Assembly (NCBI GenBank): GCA_964587835.1
Contig: CAZPMN010000002.1
Span: 62,001-126,000 of the forward strand
Direction of reading: 5' to 3'
Length of the DNA stretch: 64,000 nt
Source: Erginobacter sp964587835
Lineage (GTDB): Bacteria > Auribacterota > Erginobacteria > Erginobacterales > Erginobacteraceae
Position numbers and translations under genes: made by a program. The notes below the pieces were generated by a model. It worked only from the letters and a program-made list of their open reading frames with translations, did no database searches and had not been told where the DNA came from. Below, in pieces: positions 24,291-33,022 of the stretch (position 1 is its first letter; every line of letters begins with the position of its first letter).

Positions 24291-24465
24291 TAAGACAGGA
24301 TAACAGGATAGGTGCGGATGGAAGACTCCGGGAAATATCCTCAAGCGCCGCCCGAAATTAATCCAGCGGCTCTAAATCAGCCGTCCTGAATATCCTGATT
24401 TCTTATCCATTATCCTGTATATCCTGTTATCCAGTCAAAAAAATATCCGGTTATCCCGTCTGAAC
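24291..24465. repeat. CAGGATAACAGGAT repeat family, second site
   Basis: GACAGGATAACAGGATAGG at about 24294 and inverse words TATCCTGTATATCCTGTTATC near 24411-24432 lie between tRNA-Leu and tRNA-Gln. They form long-range inverted copies like those at 11628-11838. Confidence 0.6.
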
Positions 24466-24473
24466 CAAAAATA

Positions 24474-24504
24474 AAGGAGACCGGCCCGCCGGCCGGTCTT
24501 CCTT
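24474..24504 (-). terminator. Terminator of tRNA-Gln
   Basis: A stem of about 13 bases (AAGGAGACCGGCC against GGCCGGTCTTCCTT, one bulge) with loop CGCC is followed on the minus strand by TTTATTTTT. It sits directly after the tRNA-Gln 3' end. Confidence 0.8.
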
Positions 24505-24506
24505 AC

Positions 24507-24576
24507 TGCGGGACCAGGATTCGAACCTGGGCTAAGTGATCCAGAGTCACCCGTCCTACCACTAGACGATCCCGCA
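24507..24576 (-). tRNA. tRNA-Gln (CTG)
   Basis: The acceptor stem is TGCGGGA/TCCCGCA, with the U1-A72 pair usual for Gln. The anticodon arm is GGTGA-CTCTGGA-TCACT (anticodon CTG), and the T arm has GGTTCGAATCC. It is 70 bases long with a short D loop and has no encoded CCA. Confidence 0.93.
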
Positions 24577-24712
24577 AAAAACTTATTTAACCGCGGATTT
24601 AGCGAATTATGCTGATTTAAATTGCCTCCGGTACGGCATTATCCGCTTCCCCCGTGAATTATTAGGCTACCATAATAGTATTAAAAATTCAAGCCGACGG
24701 CAACCGGCCTGA

Positions 24713-25273
24713 TTATTCTTCCCTGGCCTCCTCTCCCGGGGGGACCTCGAATTCTGAGAGCTGAGCGATATAAGGAAGATGCCGGTAACGGTCCCGGTAA
24801 TCAAGCCCATAACCGTAGATGAACACGTTGGGTATATTGAAGCCGACATAGTTGGCCTGGACGTCAAGCACCCGCTCGGCTTCTTTCTTCAAGAGCACGC
24901 AAATTTTGACCGAACGGGGGTTGAATTTCTGGAGGTGTTCCTTCACCCAGCCCAGGGTCCGACCCGAATCAAGAATATCGTCCACCACCAGGACATCCTT
25001 ATCCCGGATATCCAGGCTGATCTCCTTCTCCAGGTTGACCACGCCCAGGGATGTCCGGGAGTGGCCGTAGCTGCTGACCCCGATGAAATCAAAGGCCAGG
25101 GGGCGGGAAAAACCCCGCACTAGGTCAGCCAGGAAGAGAACGCTCCCCTTAAGCACCGCCACCACCACCAGATCCTTATCCCGGTAATCCCGCTCGATGG
25201 TCCTGACCATCTGGCGGATCCGCTCGTCAATCTCTCCCGAGGAAAATAAAACCCCCTCTGCCTGTTCCGCCAT
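24713..25273 (-). CDS. hpt: Hypoxanthine phosphoribosyltransferase
   Basis: This purine salvage enzyme joins hypoxanthine or guanine to PRPP. The 186-residue protein has VVAVLKGSVLFLADL, SYGHSRTSLG and the PRPP motif VLVVDDILDSGRTL, then IYGYGLDYRDRYRHLPYI, all diagnostic of bacterial Hpt. The ATG at 25273 was preferred over a GTG three bases before it. In many genomes hpt lies beside tilS and ftsH; here the neighbour is a rubredoxin, so the gene looks like its own unit. Confidence 0.95.
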   Translation of the reverse strand: MAEQAEGVLFSSGEIDERIRQMVRTIERDYRDKDLVVVAVLKGSVLFLADLVRGFSRPLAFDFIGVSSYGHSRTSLGVVNLEKEISLDIRDKDVLVVDDILDSGRTLGWVKEHLQKFNPRSVKICVLLKKEAERVLDVQANYVGFNIPNVFIYGYGLDYRDRYRHLPYIAQLSEFEVPPGEEAREE

Positions 25274-25336
25274 CACTTCCGGCCAGCCTCTCCGTTAAGA
25301 GCTTGGATCGAATTCTTGAACGGTTAGCGGGCTCTT

Positions 25337-25498
25337 TCAGCCCAGTTCTTCAAACTGGTCCTTGCCCACGCCGCAGACCGGGCAAACCCAGTCTTCGGAA
25401 AGTTCGGCAAACGCCGTTCCCGGGGCAATCCCCCCGTCCGGATCCCCCTTCTCAGGATCATAAACATATCCGCAGACCGAGCATTCCCATTTTGCCAT
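25337..25498 (-). CDS. Rubredoxin
   Basis: This 53-residue iron protein carries single electrons, often to rubrerythrin or superoxide reductase. It has the two Cys pairs CSVCGYVYDPEKGD and DWVCPVCGVGKDQF around one iron, with the aromatic core Tyr/Trp in place. A strong AAGGAGG site precedes the ATG. It is a short stand-alone gene between hpt and dnaJ and suggests oxygen-stress defence in an anaerobe or microaerobe. Confidence 0.96.
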   Translation of the reverse strand: MAKWECSVCGYVYDPEKGDPDGGIAPGTAFAELSEDWVCPVCGVGKDQFEELG

Positions 25499-25625
25499 CA
25501 CGGGCCTCCTTGGGTTGAAGAAATTGAGTGCGACTGTGCTGGGTCAATATGGGACAAACGGAATGATGAGTCAAGACGAAAGCGGAAGAGAGAATTTTGA
25601 ATTTTTCCCCTCCTCTCCCCCTGTT

Positions 25626-26753
25626 CTATTTCTTCCTTTTCTCCTCCAGCTGCCGGAGCAATTCCCTCTGGCGAGAGGTTAGTTTGCGGGGGATGGAGAC
25701 ATCCACGGTGACGTACAGGTCTCCCTTCCGGTCGGTCCCGGGTCGGGGCGCCCCCTGGCGGCGGAGGCGAAGAACCGTCCCCGGCTGGGTACCCGGCGGG
25801 ATCTTCAGGACTGCCTCCCCGCTCAAAGTCCTGACGGATGCCTTCCCACCCAGGGCAGCGGTAGCCATATCAATCGAAACCCGGGTGTAGAGATCGGCAC
25901 CCTTCCGGGTAAAGAAGGGGTTCTCCCCGACTGTTACCCGGAGCAGCAAATCTCCCGGGGGACCGCCCCCCGGACCCGGCTCCCCTTGCCCCGGAAGCCG
26001 GATCTGCGCCCCTGAGGTGATCCCGGCCGGGATCTTCACCGATACTTTTTTCGTTACCGGGACCATCCCCCGTCCCTGACAGCGGGGACAGGGCCTGGTG
26101 ATAACCATCCCCTTCCCGTAGCAGCGGGGACAGGGACGACTGATCCCGAATCCCCCCTGGGTCATGGTCACCGTTCCGCTTCCCCCGCACTGGGGGCAGG
26201 GTTGCGGGGTGCTGCCCGGGGCCGCCCCGGTACCCGAGCATTCCGGGCAGACCTGGGAGCGCTGCACGGTCAGCCGGACCTTCCCCCCTTTGAGCGCCTG
26301 GTCAAAACTGATGCTGACCGCAGAGGAGATATCCCGTCCCCGCCGGGGGGCGGACCGGGCCTGGCGGAAGTGGGATCCCTGATCCATGAACTGGCTGAAG
26401 ATATCTCCCAGCCCCCCCATCCCCCCCAGGTTCTCGTAGTGAACCGTCCGCCCCGGACGGGCGCCCATTCCGAAGAGATCGTCGAGGTTGATCCCGGCGC
26501 TGCTGAAGTCGAATCCTCCCGGCCGGAAGCCCTGGCTGAAGGCTGACTTCATCTGGTCGTACTGCTTCCGCTTCTTCTCGTCGCCCAGGATATCGTAGGC
26601 CTGGGATATCTCCTTGAAGCGTTCCTCGGCCTGGGAGTCGCCGGGATGGGTATCCGGATGACAACCCTTGGCCAGCTTCCGGTAGGCCTTTTTGATCTCG
26701 TCGGCGGAAGCGGTCCGGGGGACGCCGAGTATCTTGTAATAATCCTTCTCCAT
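25626..26753 (-). CDS. dnaJ: Chaperone protein DnaJ
   Basis: This Hsp40 partner of DnaK has 375 residues with all classical parts: the J domain with DYYKILGVPRTASADEIKKA and HPDTHPGD, a G/F-rich stretch (about 75-115), four CxxCxGxG-type zinc motifs (CPECSGTG, CPQCGGSG, CPRCYGKG, CPRCQGRG) and two C-terminal beta domains. It ends 127 bases before rubredoxin. dnaK and grpE are not in the window. Confidence 0.96.
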   Translation of the reverse strand: MEKDYYKILGVPRTASADEIKKAYRKLAKGCHPDTHPGDSQAEERFKEISQAYDILGDEKKRKQYDQMKSAFSQGFRPGGFDFSSAGINLDDLFGMGARPGRTVHYENLGGMGGLGDIFSQFMDQGSHFRQARSAPRRGRDISSAVSISFDQALKGGKVRLTVQRSQVCPECSGTGAAPGSTPQPCPQCGGSGTVTMTQGGFGISRPCPRCYGKGMVITRPCPRCQGRGMVPVTKKVSVKIPAGITSGAQIRLPGQGEPGPGGGPPGDLLLRVTVGENPFFTRKGADLYTRVSIDMATAALGGKASVRTLSGEAVLKIPPGTQPGTVLRLRRQGAPRPGTDRKGDLYVTVDVSIPRKLTSRQRELLRQLEEKRKK

Positions 26754-26819
26754 CTTTCAATCAGCGCGACCGGCCGGGAAGAACAATTCGGTCACAGAAA
26801 CCCGGTCCGATTTAACGGG

Positions 26820-27986
26820 TCAAGTTGAAGATCCGCCCTGCTTCTCTTCGAGGAGCTCCCGGTACATCTGACGGGTCTGGGCGGCGATCGAGTCCCAGCT
26901 GAACATCTCTTCCACCCTCTGCCGACCCTTCTTCCCCATCTCCGTGGCCCGTTCGGGATTTTCCAGCAGACTGTTGACGGCGGCGGAGATCTGGCCGGCA
27001 TCGCCCGGCTCGACCAGCAGGCCGGTCTCTGAGGGGATTACCACCTCGGTGATCCCGCCCACCGCGCTGGCCACCACCGGGGTCTCGCAGGCCATCGCCT
27101 CCAGGTTAATGATCCCGAAGGGTTCATAGACCGAGGGACAGATAAAGACCCGGGCGGAAGTATACAATTCAACGTTTTTGACGTCGCCCAGGTTCTCGTG
27201 GATCCAGACGATGTTCTTCTTGCCCTTTACTTTCTCCATCATCCGGTTTTCGTAATCCTTGGTATCCGCCCCCATCGCCTCCAGGACCACCTGAACCGGG
27301 ATGTCGTCGGCGGCGTCGATCAGATACTCCATCCCCTTCTGCGCGGTCGGCCGGCCGACAAAGAGAACGTAATCCTCTTCGATACCGTAACGCTGCCGGA
27401 GTTCGGGGCTCAGAGGCCGCGGATTCCAGGTCTCCAGGTCGATCCCGTTGTGAATCACCACCACCCGGTCGGAATCAACGGTGAAATTCTTAAGGATATC
27501 CTCCTTCATCCCCTGCGAGACGGCCACCACCCGATCGGCGTTCTCCAGGCCGACTTTCTCGATCCAGGTGCTGACATTGTACCCCTCCGCCAGCTGGTCG
27601 AACTTCCAGGGACGGAGCGGCTCCAGGCTGTGGCTGGTCGCCACGTGGGGCACGTTGTAGAGCTGCCGGGCCCAGAATCCGGCCAGGTGGGCGTACCAGG
27701 TATGGGTATGGACCACGTCGGCGTCGATTCGGTTCATCAACACCAGCAGATCGGTGAAGATGGTGTTGAAGAGGGAATCGAACTTCGGTTGGTCCGGGCA
27801 GTGGAGTTTGGCCGACGGCTGGTATCCGGTCACGGCCAGGGACCCGTCCCGGCTCTTCTGCTGGCCGAAACAGCGGACGTCGACTTCCATCATCTTGGCC
27901 AGGCAACGGGAGAGCTCCCGGATATGGACCCCGGCCCCTCCGTACACTTCGGGTGGATATTCGCGGGTGATAAAGGTGACCTTCAT
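26820..27986 (-). CDS. glgM: Alpha-maltose-1-phosphate synthase / glycogen synthase, GlgM-like
   Basis: This GT4 enzyme of the actinobacterial GlgA/GlgM type joins glucose-1-phosphate with ADP-glucose to give maltose-1-phosphate. The 388-residue protein starts KVTFITREYPPEVYGGAGVH, with HTHTWYAHLAGFWA, TSHSLEPLRPWK and the donor site PSVYEPFGIINLEAMACETP. A very strong AGGAGGAGAAGGA site precedes the ATG. glgE lies just upstream on the same strand, which supports the maltose-1-phosphate route over plain glycogen synthase. A palindrome found before two other glycosyltransferases lies 17 bases upstream of the start. Confidence 0.85.
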   Translation of the reverse strand: MKVTFITREYPPEVYGGAGVHIRELSRCLAKMMEVDVRCFGQQKSRDGSLAVTGYQPSAKLHCPDQPKFDSLFNTIFTDLLVLMNRIDADVVHTHTWYAHLAGFWARQLYNVPHVATSHSLEPLRPWKFDQLAEGYNVSTWIEKVGLENADRVVAVSQGMKEDILKNFTVDSDRVVVIHNGIDLETWNPRPLSPELRQRYGIEEDYVLFVGRPTAQKGMEYLIDAADDIPVQVVLEAMGADTKDYENRMMEKVKGKKNIVWIHENLGDVKNVELYTSARVFICPSVYEPFGIINLEAMACETPVVASAVGGITEVVIPSETGLLVEPGDAGQISAAVNSLLENPERATEMGKKGRQRVEEMFSWDSIAAQTRQMYRELLEEKQGGSST

Positions 27987-28002
27987 TCCTTCTCCTCCTG
28001 AT

Positions 28003-28030
28003 TAACCCGATTTATTCATAAATCGGGTTA
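28003..28030. repeat. Palindrome TAACCCGATTTAT/ATAAATCGGGTTA, copy 1
   Basis: Two 13-base arms flank a TC loop, 17 bases upstream of the glgM start. Near-identical copies occur at 52242-52269 and 60393-60422, each just upstream of a minus-strand glycosyltransferase. Confidence 0.8.
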
Positions 28031-28118
28031 GTGCAATTAAGGTTGACCGGAAATAAATGCAACAGAATCAAGCTTCAAGCAGATAACCTCATCTCTAAGT
28101 TATTGCCTGAAAATTCAC

Positions 28119-28166
28119 AACCGGAATCAGTCACGAAAAAGATCCTTTTCGTGACTGATTCCGGTT
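28119..28166. terminator. Perfect 21-base inverted repeat at the glgE stop
   Basis: Arms 28119-28139 (AACCGGAATCAGTCACGAAAA) and 28146-28166 are exact reverse complements with a 6-base loop. The repeat starts inside the TAA stop of glgE. The inner A/T run gives no clear U-tail on the outer side, so it may act as an RNA-stabilising end as well as a terminator. Confidence 0.65.
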
Positions 28167-29904
28167 AAATCCTCCAGATCGCCGCCGGGTTCTTGCCCGG
28201 ATCGAGGGTGACATACTGTTCCCTCCCCTGCCAGGTAGCCCGCCGCCCGGTGATCAGTTCCCGGACCGGGTATTTATCGCCGGAGGAGATCCCGAACATC
28301 TCCACCGGGACGGTGATCCGCCCGGTGTGGACGGAGTAGGGATCGAGGTTGACTGCGGTCAGAATCCGGTTCCGACCCTCCGGGGAGACCTTGCCGTAGA
28401 AGATGATGGCGTCATCGGTGGAGCTGAAGAAGCGCAGGTTGCCGTAGTAATGCAGGGCCGGATTCTCCTCCCTGATCCGGTTCAGCCGGGCGATGTAATT
28501 CTTGATATTCCCCGGCTGGTTCCAGTCCCTGACCTTGATCTGGTACTTCTCCGAGTCGAGGTAGGACTCCTTTCCTGGAACCAGCGGTTCATTCTCTAAA
28601 AGCTCGTAGCCGCTGTACATACCGTAGAGGGAAGAGATGGTGGCGGCCAGGGCAATTTTCAATTTGAAGGCCGGCTTCCCACCCCTCTGCAGTATCTCGG
28701 AAAGGATATCCGGGGTATTGACGAAGCAGTTGACCCGGAGGAACTCCTTGAGGTAGGTCCCGGTCAGCTTGAGAAAATACTCGATCAGCTCGTTCTTCCC
28801 GGTCCGCCAGGTGAAGTAACTGTAGGACTGGGAGAACCCGGCCCGGGCCAGGTTCTCGAGCCGGTCGTAGTCGGTGAAAGCTTCAGCCAGAAAGACCGTC
28901 TCCGGATGGACCGCCTTGATCTCCCGGATCAGCCACTCCCAAAACTCATCCGGCTTGGTGTGGGGGTTGTCGACCCGGAATGTCCCCACCCCGTTCTCGA
29001 TCCAGAAAAAGAAGATTTTCTTCACCTCTTCCCACATCTCCTCGCGGTCTTCGGGATAGAAGTTCAGGGGACAGACATCCTCGTACTTCTTTGGCGGGTT
29101 TTCCGCGTGACGGATGGTCCCGTCGGGATTGTGGAAGAACCAGCCCGGGTGTTCCTTGATCCAGGGGTGATCGGGGGAGCAGTTGCTGGTAAAGTCAAGG
29201 GCGATCTCAATCCCCGCCTGCTTCGCCCTCTGCACCAGCCGGCGAAAATCCGCCAGAGTTCCCAGTTCCGGGTGGACGGCGGTATGCCCCCCCGTCTCGT
29301 CCCCCACCGACCAGGGAACCCCGGGTTCGCCGGGTCGAGCGGAGAGGCTGTTGTTCTTCCCCTTGCGGTTGGTCTTCCCGATCGGGTGTATCGGAGGGAG
29401 GTAGAGGACATTGAACCCCATCCGCTTGATGTCGGGCAACCGGCGGGCGGTATCTTTAAAGGTCCCGTGCTTCCCCTCCTCCCGGGACTGGGAACGGGGG
29501 AAGAGTTCGTACCAGGCGGCGAACCGGGCCCGGGGAGGCTCGACGTAAACTTCCAGGTCGCGTCCGTAGCGCAACGGTCTGCTCTTGGGAACCCGCACCT
29601 CGACCGTGTACTGATATATTCCCGGAACCGGGAAGAGGACTTCCCCCCGGAAACCGGTTTCCCCGGTTCTCTTCATCAGCACGGCGGACCAGCGGGTTTC
29701 CCGGGGCTTGATCATCCGGTGGAGTAATCTCACCCGTCCCCCTTTTAATCCGGGCACGTCGACGGTAACCGCCAGGGGCCGGTCGGTCTCCCGCTTGACC
29801 GGATACCGGCCGCCGGAAATTTCCGGGTAAAGATTCCGGATGGAAGGCTTTAATCCCTGCTTGGATGAAGATTTAACCTGGGACCTCTTGCTTGAAGCGC
29901 TCAT
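28165..29904 (-). CDS. glgE: Alpha-1,4-glucan:maltose-1-phosphate maltosyltransferase GlgE
   Basis: GlgE extends glucan chains by transferring maltose from maltose-1-phosphate. The 579-residue GH13 protein keeps the GlgE-specific RFAAWYELFPRS, YLPPIHPIGKTNRKGKNN, FTSNCSPDHPW, the nucleophile region GTFRVDNPHTKP and the acid/base FLAEAFTDYDR. It is shorter than the usual 650-700 residues, mostly at the N-terminal domain. The pair glgE-glgM forms a complete maltose-1-phosphate glucan route, without the branching enzyme GlgB or trehalose genes in view. Confidence 0.93.
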   Translation of the reverse strand: MSASSKRSQVKSSSKQGLKPSIRNLYPEISGGRYPVKRETDRPLAVTVDVPGLKGGRVRLLHRMIKPRETRWSAVLMKRTGETGFRGEVLFPVPGIYQYTVEVRVPKSRPLRYGRDLEVYVEPPRARFAAWYELFPRSQSREEGKHGTFKDTARRLPDIKRMGFNVLYLPPIHPIGKTNRKGKNNSLSARPGEPGVPWSVGDETGGHTAVHPELGTLADFRRLVQRAKQAGIEIALDFTSNCSPDHPWIKEHPGWFFHNPDGTIRHAENPPKKYEDVCPLNFYPEDREEMWEEVKKIFFFWIENGVGTFRVDNPHTKPDEFWEWLIREIKAVHPETVFLAEAFTDYDRLENLARAGFSQSYSYFTWRTGKNELIEYFLKLTGTYLKEFLRVNCFVNTPDILSEILQRGGKPAFKLKIALAATISSLYGMYSGYELLENEPLVPGKESYLDSEKYQIKVRDWNQPGNIKNYIARLNRIREENPALHYYGNLRFFSSTDDAIIFYGKVSPEGRNRILTAVNLDPYSVHTGRITVPVEMFGISSGDKYPVRELITGRRATWQGREQYVTLDPGKNPAAIWRI

Positions 29905-30192
29905 AAATTCTCTATCCCGCCTCTCCGGGAAGGAACCGGTTGTCGGGGAAATATTCCGGCTGATCGGCCGGGATCAAACCGCAATCGAGGTCACTATAGA
30001 GAAGGACAAGGCGTTGCTCAAGAATATTTTCCTTCTCCCTTCGGGGCGGGCGGGGTCCAGGAGTTTTTCCCCTGGGGTTGATATTATATATGGTATGCTG
30101 ACCGCGGCGCTCAACCATCGGAGGGGATCAATCCCACCCGGGCGCCTTCAGCCTCCGGGCGGAGACAGTCGGCCCGGTGATCGGATCAAGAG

Positions 30193-31623
30193 ATGAAGAT
30201 TATTCACCGCTACATACTGTTCAGCGTGGCCGGAAGCTTCCTGGTTACTTTGCTCGTCCTGACCGGTATTCTCTGCCTGGGCAATCTCCTCAAGGTGGCC
30301 GATCTCATCCTTCGGGGCATGAACCCGACCCTGATCCTGAAATTCTTCGGTTTCCTGATCGTCGATCTCCTCCAGTACGCCATCCCGACGGCGATTCTGA
30401 CCGCCACCACTCTGGTCTTCGGCCGCCTCTCGGCCGACAACGAGATTACCGGGATGCGAGCCTGCGGAATCGGTCTGAAACAGATCATCCAACCGGTGAT
30501 CTTCCTTTCCCTTTTCCTGATCCTGGTCTGCCTCTACCTGCAGACCACGGCCATCCCCAGTTACGGCTTTGCCACCCGGAAGATGAAGGCCGAGATCGGG
30601 CTGCAAGATCCCGACGCCCTCCTCCAGCCGGGAAAGACCATCTCCCTGCCCGGATACACCATCAGCTTTGAACGCAAGGAGGACGGGTTTCTCCACCGGA
30701 TCCAGATCAACCGATACGAGGGTGAGGCATTGGTCAGTACCATCTTTGGAAAGAAGGCGGCCATCGAACTCGACCGGGGTGAGGAGAGCTTCAATCTGAA
30801 GATGCTTGACGGCACGGTGGAGGATATCATCGACCGGGATAACCCCCAGATCAGAGCCACCACTACCTTCGGGACCCTCAACTACCCGATCAGTCTGGAG
30901 AAGCTCTACGAATCCGCCCGGGTAACCGAAGAGGACAAACGCAAGAAGGATATGACCAGTGCCGAGCTTCTCCGCCTGCGGCGGCGTCTGCAGGAGGGGA
31001 TGAGGGCCGCCGGGCAGGAACTTTCCCGGGCTCAGGAAGAAATCGGGCAGCTCCAGAACAACCTGGGAGAGCAGGCCAGGGCAATCTCGGGTCTGATAGT
31101 TCCGGAAATCACCCTGGCCGGGCCGCAGGAATTTCTCCTGGATACCGGGAGGGATGATCGACCGGAATGGAGTATGGTCCGGCTCCGGCCGACGGCCAAC
31201 CCGCCGACCGCTCAGGTGCTGAGTCTTGAGATCCTGCCCCCGAAATTCAACCGATTCCTGGAGACGGCGGGGGAACTGGTTCGCGCCCGGAGCCGGGCGG
31301 CCAGGCTGGTTCAGGAACAAACCCACCTCCGCAGCGAGATCTGCCGCTGCGACACTGAATTCCAGTTAAGATTTGCCCTCTCGGCGGCCTGCCTGGCGAT
31401 GGTATTTATCAGTATCCCGCTGGCGATTCAGGCTCACCGGGGCGAAAAGACCATCGGAATGGCTCTCAGCCTGGTTTTGCTCTTTTTCTTTTATATCTTC
31501 ATCGCCTATGCCGATGCCGTAGCCGGTGAGCCGGACAAATTCCCCTACCTGATCGTCTGGGTGCCTAATCTGCTTTTTTCTGCCTTCGGGGGTTTCTGGC
31601 TGGTAAAATTCACTCGTATTTAA
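30193..31623 (+). CDS. lptF: LPS export permease, LptF-like, with coiled-coil insert
   Basis: This YjgP/YjgQ-family subunit of the LptBFG transporter pulls LPS from the inner membrane. It has 476 residues instead of about 360. Three helices lie at the start (IHRYILFSVAGSFLVTLLVL and following) and three at the end. The periplasmic beta-jellyroll part is interrupted by a long helical insert at about 255-305 and 355-395, rich in R, E, Q and A (AELLRLRRRLQEGMR). It begins 288 bases from divergent glgE, in a region with no gene. The partner lptG follows in the same direction. Confidence 0.88.
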   Translation: MKIIHRYILFSVAGSFLVTLLVLTGILCLGNLLKVADLILRGMNPTLILKFFGFLIVDLLQYAIPTAILTATTLVFGRLSADNEITGMRACGIGLKQIIQPVIFLSLFLILVCLYLQTTAIPSYGFATRKMKAEIGLQDPDALLQPGKTISLPGYTISFERKEDGFLHRIQINRYEGEALVSTIFGKKAAIELDRGEESFNLKMLDGTVEDIIDRDNPQIRATTTFGTLNYPISLEKLYESARVTEEDKRKKDMTSAELLRLRRRLQEGMRAAGQELSRAQEEIGQLQNNLGEQARAISGLIVPEITLAGPQEFLLDTGRDDRPEWSMVRLRPTANPPTAQVLSLEILPPKFNRFLETAGELVRARSRAARLVQEQTHLRSEICRCDTEFQLRFALSAACLAMVFISIPLAIQAHRGEKTIGMALSLVLLFFFYIFIAYADAVAGEPDKFPYLIVWVPNLLFSAFGGFWLVKFTRI

Positions 31624-31663
31624 TTTGTTTGACCCGGGAACAAGCCCCGGGTCAAACAAATTA
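31621..31663. terminator. 18-base perfect inverted repeat starting at the lptF stop
   Basis: Arms 31621-31638 (TAATTTGTTTGACCCGGG) and 31646-31663 pair exactly around a 7-base loop. The first three bases are the stop codon of lptF. The outer A/T-rich arms allow termination from either side. Confidence 0.7.
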
Positions 31664-31808
31664 TCGCTATTCGTTGCACGATCGCCCGGGTTAATATGCG
31701 GCGTTCTGAATCCCCACATTATAAGTCTTTGCTTTTACGACCCTGGGAGTGTTTGACTTCCCGTCCACCGGAGAACTATACTTCAATCTGTAACCTTTCC
31801 CTTCCCTG

Positions 31809-32882
31809 ATGCGAATACTGGACCGTTACATCTCCACCCGCTTTCTCATCCCCTTTGCCTATTGCCTGGTCGGGTTCAGTATGCTCTTCGTGATTGGCGA
31901 CCTTTTCGAGAATCTTGAGGATTTTCTCGAAATCCCCGGGTGGCTGATGGTGATGGGGCGCTATTACCTCCTCTTTATCCCCTCCATCCTCGGCTACATC
32001 ACCGCGGTGGCCATCTTGCTCGCTCTCCTCTCCTCCCTCAGCCTGCTGCGCAAGCACAATGAGATTTCGGCGATGCGATCGGCCGGGATCAGTATCTACC
32101 GGATCGCCGCTCCCCTCCTCCTCCTTACTTTGCTGATCAGCCTGGTCATCTTCTACGTGAACGAGGAGGTGGTCCCGGACGCGCTCCGGGAGAGCAAAGA
32201 ATTGAAAACCCTCCACCGAGGCGAAGACTACCAGCCCGACCTGACCAATGTCACCTATCTCAACCTGGCCACCAACCAGGCCTTTTTCTTCGAGTCCTTC
32301 CAGCCCCAGGAGAATACCGGACAGGGAGTTACCATCCACGACCTGCGGGCGGATGGCAGTCCCTATCGACGGATCAGCGCCCGGGAAGCCGCCTGGCTGG
32401 ACGGCACCTGGTGGCTCTTCGACGGGGTGATCTACACCTATCCGCGCAACGACATCCCGATCAAGCAGGATCTCTCGAAGAAGTCCTTCGATTTCGAGAT
32501 CCATCCCCTCGACCTGATCCAGAGCGGGGAGGATCTGGACTACCGTGGTTATTTCGAGCTCCGTGAGGCTCTGGACCGGAGAGCCGGCTACCCGGCCGTA
32601 GTGCTCCGCCCGCTCCGCGTCCAGCTCCAGCAGAAACTGGCCCTGCCCGGAGCCTGCCTGATTATGGGGCTGCTCGGAGTGACCTTCGGCCTGAGGGGGG
32701 GACGGAGCGGGGTGCTGGCCGGGGTGGGAATCAGCCTGATGCTGAGCTTTCTCTATTACGTCCTTTACGCCTTTACCGGAGCCCTGGGGAACCAGGGTTA
32801 TCTCTCCCCCTGGCTGGCCGCCTGGGCGGCTAATATCGTCTTCGGGGCGATCGGGCTGTGGCTCTTTCTCCGCCTCAACTGA
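31809..32882 (+). CDS. lptG: LPS export permease, LptG-like
   Basis: This 357-residue YjgP/YjgQ-family permease has a normal length. Membrane helices frame a periplasmic jellyroll domain; the start ILDRYISTRFLIPFAYCLVG and the loop LRKHNEISAMRSAGISIYRI, which contacts LptB, are typical. The C-terminal helices end NIVFGAIGLWLFLRLN. It follows lptF after 185 bases that hold the lptF end hairpin, so it may have its own promoter. With lptA-B-C elsewhere in the window, five Lpt components are present. Confidence 0.9.
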   Translation: MRILDRYISTRFLIPFAYCLVGFSMLFVIGDLFENLEDFLEIPGWLMVMGRYYLLFIPSILGYITAVAILLALLSSLSLLRKHNEISAMRSAGISIYRIAAPLLLLTLLISLVIFYVNEEVVPDALRESKELKTLHRGEDYQPDLTNVTYLNLATNQAFFFESFQPQENTGQGVTIHDLRADGSPYRRISAREAAWLDGTWWLFDGVIYTYPRNDIPIKQDLSKKSFDFEIHPLDLIQSGEDLDYRGYFELREALDRRAGYPAVVLRPLRVQLQQKLALPGACLIMGLLGVTFGLRGGRSGVLAGVGISLMLSFLYYVLYAFTGALGNQGYLSPWLAAWAANIVFGAIGLWLFLRLN

Positions 32883-33022
32883 GGAGGCCGCAAACCCCTG
32901 AGAGCTTCCTTTCGGTTGGGAAAGCGGCGCTTTTTCGTTGTTTTCTCCCTCCCGATGAGCTACCTTTTGGCTTCCGGAAAATTATCAGTCGCCAAATTTG
33001 CCAATTAGGAGCATTGCCGATT

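Noticed and set aside
29840..30196. 118-codon frame before lptF
   Set aside because: It overlaps the start of glgE on the other strand, has a repeat-poor but biased composition and no ribosome site; taken as non-coding.
32883..33022. Possible SAH riboswitch before ahcY
   Set aside because: A GCCGC/GCGGC pairing exists, but the conserved SAH-element core was not found.
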